Below, piece by piece: positions 62,881 through 64,000 of a DNA stretch of 64,000 bases; positions within the stretch are counted from its first letter, which is position 1; each line of letters opens with the position of its first letter. Position numbers and translations under genes: made by a program. A model generated the notes under the pieces. That model was not told the origin of the DNA, ran no database searches, and saw only the letters and a list, made by a program, of their open reading frames with translations. The stretch covers positions 56,305 through 120,304 of the forward strand of contig ML769596.1 of assembly GCA_009733575.1 (NCBI GenBank), read 5' to 3'. Source of the DNA: Gymnopus androsaceus JB14 (taxonomy: Eukaryota > Basidiomycota > Agaricomycetes > Agaricales > Omphalotaceae).

Positions 62881-62949
62881 GGGACTCTCTGGGAGCGCTG
62901 GCCAGGATTCAGTGCCGGCAAGCACTTGCCAGCGCTGCCAGAGAGTCCC
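62881..62949. repeat. 21-bp hairpin
   Basis: Arms 62881-62901 (GGGACTCTCTGGGAGCGCTG G) and 62929-62949 pair at 20 of 21 positions around a 27-nt GC-richer loop, in otherwise AT-rich DNA. Confidence 0.8.
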
Positions 62950-64000
62950 AGTTGATACAGTATTTGCTGATGCTCCCATTAATTTCTCAGATTAACTACA
63001 AACTCCTTTACTTAGACCCTTATTTTACCATTTAAATATCATTGTGATTCTGTTCTAGGTCATCAAATCAACTTAGGTTATTCCTCATCAAACCCTTGTA
63101 CATCCTTCGAGTTGAGTCTCATTTCATAACAAGCCAGGAGTCTCTGGGTTTGCATGGAAACTCAAGGGACAATTAAAAGGGAATAAGTAACTTGAACCTG
63201 AGGTTGAGTTCATTCAACAAGATAAGATGACAAAGTACAATGGTATTAAAGTGGTAAAGTAAGGCTCTAAAGTATTGACTTAAGTAGTAATCAAGAATTC
63301 TACCAAAACTGTAGTCAATCCAAGAAATAAGTCAAGACTTAATGTGTATGACACTGTAAGTAATTCTGAGGCACCTGAAGGCTAATTGTGACACTCCGAG
63401 ACTCATATATACGTGCGGAGTGGGTAAGAACAAGCAAGAGAAGGTCAAAAAAGGCAAGGGTATGGAATCTATGGATGAAATCCTTACACATAATTAAATT
63501 ATCCTCAATCCATTGAGAACCTTAATGACTATTGTCATTGTAATCTTTATAATTTCCCAAGGGCCACATTAACAATTGAACTGGTGCAGTGTGTTAGTAA
63601 ATTAACTTATTAAGTATTTGATTGAGCGCCCATTGCGCGCTTGCGATGTGGTGACTGAGGTCCCACTACCAGATATAGCTCAATCACCAAGAAACTATTG
63701 AAAAATTTTGATTCCGATCATTCCGAGACAGCGAGGCCTTCCGGCTTTCCATAGTATATACAGTATAATGGTGTGTCTTTATGCTTTTCCTTTTGCTCCT
63801 TGGCCTGATCATTTTTGTCGTGTTAATATTCACACGGACCTGCTACTATTGATGATCTCTCTGTTGCACCATATCTTATCTTAACCTTCATATTTAACCT
63901 TGTTCAACGACTTGTCCAGCTCATACAAATATATATGTACACTATCACTTCCAATCTCTCAGTGCAAACTTGCGATGTTCGGATATACATCATTAACGCC
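62950..64000. other. AT-rich right end, no gene seen
   Basis: Apart from the inverted-repeat end at 63730-63762, nothing is recognised on either strand. Confidence 0.4.

Larger units (their letters stand above)
60477..63762. other. Possible 3.3-kb unit bounded by ~31-bp inverted repeats
   Basis: TGTATATTATGGAAAGCCGG(AAGGCCTTGCT) at 60477-60507 pairs with the reverse complement at 63730-63762 (two indels/mismatches). Between them lie the coiled-coil gene, two or three MITEs and a hairpin. No transposase is seen and no target duplication was identified. Confidence 0.4.

Overview
The window looks like nuclear DNA of an Agaricomycete (mushroom-forming basidiomycete). Genes are split by many 45-70 nt GT-AG introns with short polypyrimidine/branch signals. 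The recognisable families are those common in these genomes: an adenylate-forming reductase, several DUF6534-type seven-helix proteins, HNH_2 nucleases, a QDE-2-type Argonaute, a carboxylesterase and an AKR7-type aldo/keto reductase. All assignments come from reading translations and splice sites by eye; no database search was possible.

Layout. 1-2576 (-): 5' two thirds of an adenylate-forming reductase running off the left edge. 2.9-3.4 kb: RhoGAP relic next to a 244-bp TA-flanked MITE. 3.6-4.3 kb (+) and 5.6-6.2 kb (-): two unrecognised genes. 6.66-11.6 kb (+): a large Pro/Ser/Asn-rich F-box-like gene. 14.5-16.1 kb (+): DUF6534 copy A. 16.9-19.5 kb: a dead, internally deleted copy of the 6.66-kb gene. 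19.7-21.1 kb (-): HNH gene. 21.56-25.73 kb (+): a near-complete Argonaute. 26.2-27.8 kb (-): a dead HNH copy split by a 549-bp transposon. 27.9-29.4 kb (+): a dead copy of the gene at 41.8-43.3 kb (-). 31.7-33.7 kb (-): a third DUF6534 gene. 38.7-41.3 kb (+): secreted carboxylesterase. 45.7-47.2 kb (+): DUF6534 copy B. 47.4-48.0 kb (-): small secreted-type ORF. 48.65-48.87 kb (-): UbiA fragment. 49.8-51.4 kb (-): aldo/keto reductase. From 52 kb to the right edge the DNA is mostly AT-rich and transposon-dominated: foldback elements, a MITE family with shared ends and unrelated palindromic interiors, a 5'-truncated LINE with a 15-bp target duplication and poly-A tail, and one short coiled-coil gene.

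The dominant theme is local duplication followed by decay. Four gene units occur twice within about 40 kb. In three pairs one copy is intact or nearly so and the other is dead. In the fourth pair (DUF6534 A and B) both copies share the same unresolved 3' region. Several disabling changes are C:G to T:A in CpA context. The Argonaute lies between the two directly repeated HNH copies. Long perfect or near-perfect hairpins (29605-29684, 52822-52941, 54979-55225, 62881-62949) are possible small-RNA sources for it, but that link is inference only.
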